A DNA stretch of 64,000 nucleotides from Cepaea hortensis. Its lineage: Eukaryota; Mollusca; Gastropoda; Stylommatophora; Helicidae. Under the pieces are notes generated by a model. It did no database searches. It was not told the origin of the DNA and saw nothing but the letters and a program-made list of their open reading frames with translations. Within the stretch, counting starts at the first letter, position 1, and the number at the start of each line of letters is the position of its first letter. Below, piece after piece: positions 59,382-64,000 of the stretch. The translations under genes were made by a program, and so were the position numbers. The stretch lies in assembly GCA_963921405.1 (NCBI GenBank), contig OY992889.1:80278459-80342458 (forward strand). Direction: 5' to 3'.

Positions 59382-60465
59382 CAGCAGAAGTAGAAGATAG
59401 CTGAAAGATAAGTCCGGTCACCTGACATGCAACAGTCCTTGAAGACACCGATACAGTTTTAGGACAAGTCCATGAAGACACTAAAACAGCTGAAGGATAA
59501 TAGTCTATAAAACCAACAATATATCAGAAAGAAAAATAATGAAGATGCAACTGAAAAATATATGTTCATGAAGACATTAATTTATTAGAAATGTGACAAC
59601 CCACAAAGAGGACAATAAACTGCATTTTCACATGAAGGACGGCCTGTTGTCAGCTCTCTGGCGATTTGGCTTATTGACACTACTGTTTCTTTCACGAGTT
59701 CACACGGACATTGATGAGCTTTTCGTGTCGTTTTTTGCTGGAACAGGAATAGAGCAATTATGGGGTGACCTGTTGCTGTGAACTTGGAACCGTATAACTA
59801 CAGACTTGGTGGAGTATTGATGCATGACAAGGCAGACGTTGTTGCGGCCTTGTGGGAGCACGTGTACAACTCGGAGGAGTAAATGGATCACCATGGTCTG
59901 GCAAGAATGAGACAGCGAGGAGTGACGAGGGGATCTGGCCGACGCTCAACGCTCAGAGGAAAGGCAAAACGGACATATAATCAGATTGCTACTGGTACCA
60001 TTGGTGTTGGAACTCTTCGCTGGCTGTTGAGGATGGGGACGGAGTGCTTATGGGAATGCCCCGAATGCTGTGATGTCGGTTCCTAAATCAAATCAATCAG
60101 TCAATCATTAACTTTAATCTTTAAACTGTATCAAAGTCTTCATTAACTTTTATCTTTATACTATATCAGTGTCTTCATGAATATTTATCTTTACACTATC
60201 ACTGTCTTCATGTATGTTTATCTTCACACTATCAACGTCTTTGTGGGTTGTCACATTTCTAATAAATTAATGTCTTCATGAACATATATTTTTCAGTTGC
60301 ATCTTCATTATTTATCTTTCTTATATATTGTTGGTTTTATAGACTATTATCCTTCAGCTGTTTTAGTGTCTTCATGGACTTGTCCTAAAACTATATTGGT
60401 ATCTTCAAGGACTGTTGCATTTCAGATGACTGGACTTATCTTTCAGATGCCTTCTACTTCTGCTG
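59382..60465. repeat. 226-bp inverted repeat around a 632-bp core
   Basis: 59382-59607 is the reverse complement of 60240-60465 with few changes (for example tttctaataaattaatgt / acattaatttattagaaa). The arms consist of the tandem-array type sequence. The core holds LINE R copy 4 and about 130 bp of further array. Confidence 0.9.
59806..60108 (+). mobile_element. LINE R, 5'-truncated copy 4
   Basis: From 'gacttggtggagtattgatg' to 'gatgtcggttcctaaatcaa' and a degenerate (AATC)n tail. The RNase H end is lost except for the last residues. No clear TSD. Confidence 0.9.
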
Positions 60466-61420
60466 GCGCTGTCTTTTATTCCCCAATGAGGAAAAGGCCC
60501 TCAACCAACTCATGCCAAGCCTTGTACCTCTTTTGTCATATCCTGCAGCTTCCCCCTTGCCCTCCCTATATTGTTCACCCATGTCTCTAATTTTCTTCTT
60601 ATGTTTTTAGGTTTCCCTCTGGTCTTTTGCCCTATGGGTTTCAGAGAAAGGGCTTTCTAGTTATACCCGGGTGTTTGTAAAGTCTCACTACACTTTGTAT
60701 GTAGAACAAATTTGAAAAATGAAGTACATGATGTCATAAAAAACTTCACTTTCCATCGTGAAGCATTATGCAGCGAATGGCTGTTGTCCACTGGAGTAAT
60801 TCTTTGCACTCCAATTAATGAATACTTCATAAGTACTTTCCAGCTTCCCCAAAACAGTGTCAGACCATAGCAGTGACTATTGTAATTAATTTAATAAACT
60901 TTTAGCTCACGTTTTAATGACATCATATACTTTGTTTTTCACATTTTTTCTACATACAAAGTGTAGTGAGACTTTAGAAACACCCTGTACTATTAACAGG
61001 TTTTCTCAATGTGTTCTACCCAGTATCAGCATTTTTTTCTCAACTCTTGATTCACTAGAATTTGTTTAGTTCTCTCCGTAATCTCTGCATCAGTGATACT
61101 GTCACACCATTGTAGTCCCACTATTCTGCAAGGGGTATACTGAACAAACATTTGTAGTTTATTGTAAATTGTTTTAATTATTATTCATGTTTCTGACCCA
61201 TGCATCGGTAATAGGCCTACTGATTTTATGTTAGAATTAAATCTTCAAAATTTGCTTCTAGATTTAATTTTGTTTTACCTCCACACATTTCCTAGTGCTA
61301 TGAAAGCTTTTCTTGCCTTTCGTATTCTTATTTTAATATCTCTAAATGTTTCCCCATCTTTGTCTGCAATGTTTACTAAATATACGCAAGATTTCACCAT
61401 CTTGAAGTGAGATTTCAACA
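60465..61420 (-). mobile_element. Old dispersed repeat, second copy, with inserted MITE
   Basis: Parallel to 46555-46786 plus 48659-49000. Minus-strand coding remnants are too broken to name. Confidence 0.55.
60666..60987. mobile_element. TA-flanked MITE (322 bp) with about 70-bp terminal inverted repeats
   Basis: 60666-60736 is complementary to 60916-60987 (shared core gtctcactacactttgtatg). TA flanks both ends (60664-60665, 60988-60989). The paralogue at 46761-46772 reads gttatactatt with a single TA, giving the empty site. Tc1/mariner-like by TSD. Confidence 0.9.
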
Positions 61421-61679
61421 AAGGAATCTTTTAACTGCATCAGTGTCATATACACTTATCTTTCAGTTGTATCAATGTCTTAATTGACTGTAATCTTTTA
61501 ACTCTATCAGTGTCATCATAAAGTGTTATCACTCAATTTTGTATGTTATTCCAATTAGAATGAAATCCATTGCGGGGCAAGTATTACAAGAGGATTCCCG
61601 TAGTCAGAAGAAGTTCCCCCCTCGCCGAATGTTTCAGCCCCTTTACCCCTTTGACACTTTCAGGGATAAGATCCATGTG

Positions 61680-61795
61680 GCTCATGACTCCCGGATACCT
61701 CTGAAGTCAGAATGGGTTCGCCTGATGGCGAAGGACACTGGTAATAGGGAAATCTAATCCACGTGTAAAAATCAGTCCAGAAGTAGCTAGAACCT
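61680..61795 (+). mobile_element. SINE-4 partial copy (3' half)
   Basis: 'cctctgaagtcagaatgggt', 'cactggtaatagggaaatct' and 'cagtccagaagtagctagaa' match 29090-29180. Confidence 0.75.
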
Positions 61796-62432
61796 TTCTA
61801 GCTCCACATTCTTGACTAGAACCTTTCCAGCTCCACATTATTGACTAGAACCTTTCCAGCTCCACATTCTTGACTAGAACCTTTCCAGCTCCACATTATT
61901 GACTAGAACCTTTCCAGCTCCACATTCTTGACTAGAACCTTTCCAGCTCCACATTATTGACTAGAACCTTTCCAGCTCCACATTCTTGACTAGAACCTTT
62001 CCAGCTCCACATTATTGACTAGAACCTTTCCAGCTCCACATTCTTGACTAGAACCTTTCCAGCTCCACATTATTGACTAGAACCTTTCCAGCTCCACATT
62101 CTTGACTAGAACCTTTCCAGCTCCACATTATTGACTAGAACCTTTCCAGCTCCACATTCTTGACTAGAACCTTTCCAGCTCCACATTCTTGACTAGAACC
62201 TTTCCAGCTCCACATTCTTGACTAGAACCTTTCCAGCTCCACATTCTTGACTAGAACCTTTCCAGCTCCACATTCTTGACTAGAACCTTTCCAGCTCCAC
62301 ATTCTTGACTAGAACCTTTCCAGCTCCACATTCTTGACTAGAACCTTTCCAGCTCCACATTCTTGACTAGAACCTTTCCAGCTCCACATTCTTGACTAGA
62401 ACCTTTCCAGCTCCACATTCTTGACTAGAACC
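61786..62432 (+). repeat. 29-bp tandem array, about 22 units
   Basis: The unit is 'gactagaacctttccagctc' plus 'cacattctt'. In the left half (61810-62140), units ending attatt and attctt alternate strictly, giving a 58-bp higher-order unit. The right half has only attctt units. Confidence 0.97.
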
Positions 62433-62449
62433 TTTATGTTAACTTGCCT

Positions 62450-62650
62450 TGAGGCATACAGGGCATAAGGTGCTAGTCTCATATCTGTATAGACCAGTCG
62501 GCTCTTGTTGGGCAATATGGTCAGTACCACACCGTCTGTCTTTACTTCCCAGGACATTTTAGGTTGGGTTGACCAGGAAGCTCAAGTCACTTTTTAAAAT
62601 TTTCCACAATGGGGTTTCAAACACATGACCACTGTGTCAGTAGGATAGCA
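62450..62650 (+). repeat. Dispersed repeat, partner of 55296-55510
   Basis: 'gtatagaccagtcggctctt', 'ctttacttcccaggacattt' and 'ggggtttcaaacacatgacc' match in order. Confidence 0.6.
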
Positions 62651-63310
62651 TACTAGTCAACAATACTGCACTAGTCACAATACTGCACTAGTCACAATAC
62701 TGCCACGGCTCGCCACTTAGATGTATGGTCCCTGCCTACTAATTGGAGAAGTGCCAAGCTCAAATCCAGTTGACAAAAATATTTGTAGCATATGTTTGTT
62801 TCTGAGAATGGCAACAATATCATAATCCACTTGATCTCTGGGTAGTGATATGGATGCTCAGTCTTCTTAGGCAAAGGTGAAAAATAGGAGAACCATTATG
62901 CACTAGCATACATTGAAAACTCCCGCAGATTGTGAAAATCATGGAGGAGCTTAAATAAGTTGGTGCACTGGCAACATTTTAAAATGAGAATACCCACCCA
63001 CACAAAAATATTTTTGATATGTGCCATAGATAGAAGGAAACTTTGGTGTGCCATGCTGAAGTCAGCACAATTGTCACAGCTTCAATGTAAAATTGATAGA
63101 GATTGAAAGAAGAAGAGCTGTACAATGGAATAAAAATGTAATGCCACCTAATACTTTTCATGGTGAAAGACAGTGAAGAGTCCTCCCACTAAGGTTTAGA
63201 ATGAAGTAAAAGAAGTTTGGTTTAATCTTTGTAGAAAATATTCATTTTGGTTGTTGCCTGAGGTATGTGTTTGATTTCTCTTGCACAAGCACAAGAATAT
63301 AAATAATTAA
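62651..63310. other. No clear feature
   Basis: A 16-bp triplication 'acaatactgcactagtc' is seen at 62659-62703. Otherwise AT-rich DNA without motif-bearing frames. Confidence 0.5.
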
Positions 63311-63312
63311 AA

Positions 63313-63900
63313 GTTAGTTGCAAGTCCTTTACCAGATTTTGCAATCAACCCCTCCATGTATTGGCTGTTTGCGATTTACTAGGCAACAAGTTAGTTCAGT
63401 AGCTTGTCATTGCCGGCACAAGTTCCCCAACATACCTAGTTGAGGGTTCCAAATCTGCTGCAGGCTTGCATTGATGTTGGTGGTATTGGCATTGGTTGTT
63501 CGGTGGTAAACAACTGAACATAAATGACTGACTGGCACCTTGCCGTCTTGACAGACGATAGTTTGTAAATTGGAGTTATACCTCTCCATAACAAAGCCTG
63601 GGCTGAATTTAGAGACCATGTGTTTACCATGCAGCATGATCCCTCTCTCGGCCTGTCTAGTGTACTCCAGAGGAAAGGTAAACCAATATGTCTGGAACAA
63701 GACAAGCTGCAGAAGCTGCCGGATCAGCAAAGCAATGCTCTAACTGTACACCTGTCGGAGCTTCAATCCTAGACCAGATGCCAACCAAGGCTTAAGGCTG
63801 AACGTAAATATTGCCTAATAAATCACACGAAAATAATAATGCTGGGGTTGATTGTAGTTTCCTGCAAAGGATATGCAACTAACTTTTAAAATTTGCCTTA
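63313..63900. mobile_element. SINE-1 pieces hosting a LINE B deletion derivative
   Basis: 63313-63415 is SINE-1 3' sequence on the minus strand. 63455-63525 and 63798-63890 form one plus-strand SINE-1 split by the insertion at 63526-63797. Confidence 0.7.
63526..63797 (-). mobile_element. Internally deleted LINE B derivative (272 bp)
   Basis: 63534-63566 matches the LINE B 3' UTR (17586-17622, 'gccgtcttgacagacgatag'). 63575-63795 matches the LINE B 5' leader (21100-21330). The roughly 3.5 kb between them, including the whole ORF, is absent. Flanks ctgaacataaat (63514-63525) and ctgaacgtaaat (63798-63809) look like a 12-bp TSD with one change. Confidence 0.85.
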
Positions 63901-64000
63901 GATTATTTAACAGTCGATGTCTAATAACATCAAAATCAGTGCAAATGAGTCAGCTTCCAAATTGTTGGTGCTGATATCAAACCCTAGACTCTGCATGTCG

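Noticed and set aside
61786..62432. CRISPR array
   Set aside because: Contiguous 29-bp repeats with no spacers.

Overview
This is animal (metazoan) nuclear DNA from an invertebrate with a repeat-rich genome. The evidence is spliced genes with GT..AG introns, tRNA-derived SINEs, at least five LINE families, MITEs, an LTR element and long satellite and microsatellite tracts. I cannot name the species. The mix of LINEs and SINEs suggests an arthropod or a lophotrochozoan such as a mollusc, and that is inference only.

Two host genes are visible, both on the + strand. At the left edge (230-3424) are the last two coding exons of a deoxynucleoside kinase resembling TK2 or insect dNK; the gene begins outside the window. 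From 15036 to 57539 lies what looks like the complete coding region of syntaxin-16, a trans-Golgi Qa-SNARE. It has eight coding exons joined in compatible phases, encodes 312 residues and ends in a transmembrane anchor. Its 939 coding bases are spread over 42.5 kb because the introns are filled with mobile DNA. The two genes lie head-to-tail, about 11.6 kb apart.

Layout. 308-3337: last kinase intron, with a SINE, a LINE RT fragment and a small GAA-tailed retroposon. 3.6-7.5 kb: LINE relics and a SINE. 7.6-14.7 kb: an intergenic pile-up containing a SINE-2, a LINE ORF1 relic, a 5'-truncated RNase H LINE ('LINE R'), a composite foldback retroposon and a broken LINE with a C-terminal domain like the R2/NeSL-type elements; a hAT-like MITE sits inside that LINE. 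15.0 kb: syntaxin-16 exon 1. 15.4-22.7 kb (intron 1): a 36-bp satellite split by several insertions, including a full-length LINE ('LINE B', 17571-21552) with an uninterrupted ORF. 22.7-27.1 kb: LINE fragments, GAATGA, GAA and GAT tracts, a SINE and a 44-bp tandem array. 27.2-35.3 kb (intron 2): a GT-rich tract, LINE fragments, a piggyBac-like MITE and a nearly intact LINE ('LINE A', 31.27-34.16 kb). 35.4-43.4 kb (intron 3): SINEs, a foldback MITE and a non-autonomous LTR retrotransposon with 435-bp LTRs (39302-43166). 43.5-57.4 kb: further LINE R copies, MITEs, SINEs, a second foldback retroposon and TTAG repeats. 57.6-64 kb: downstream DNA with two tandem arrays, a 226-bp inverted repeat, a TA-flanked MITE and an internally deleted LINE B derivative.

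Many insertions can be dated against each other because their target-site duplications (TSDs) are visible by eye. I saw no bacterial-type operon, no CRISPR array and no clearly functional RNA gene. Nothing here is evidently a new enzymatic system. The most unusual objects are the composite foldback retroposons, the LTR element without gag-pol, the LINE B end-to-end deletion derivative and the intact LINE B.
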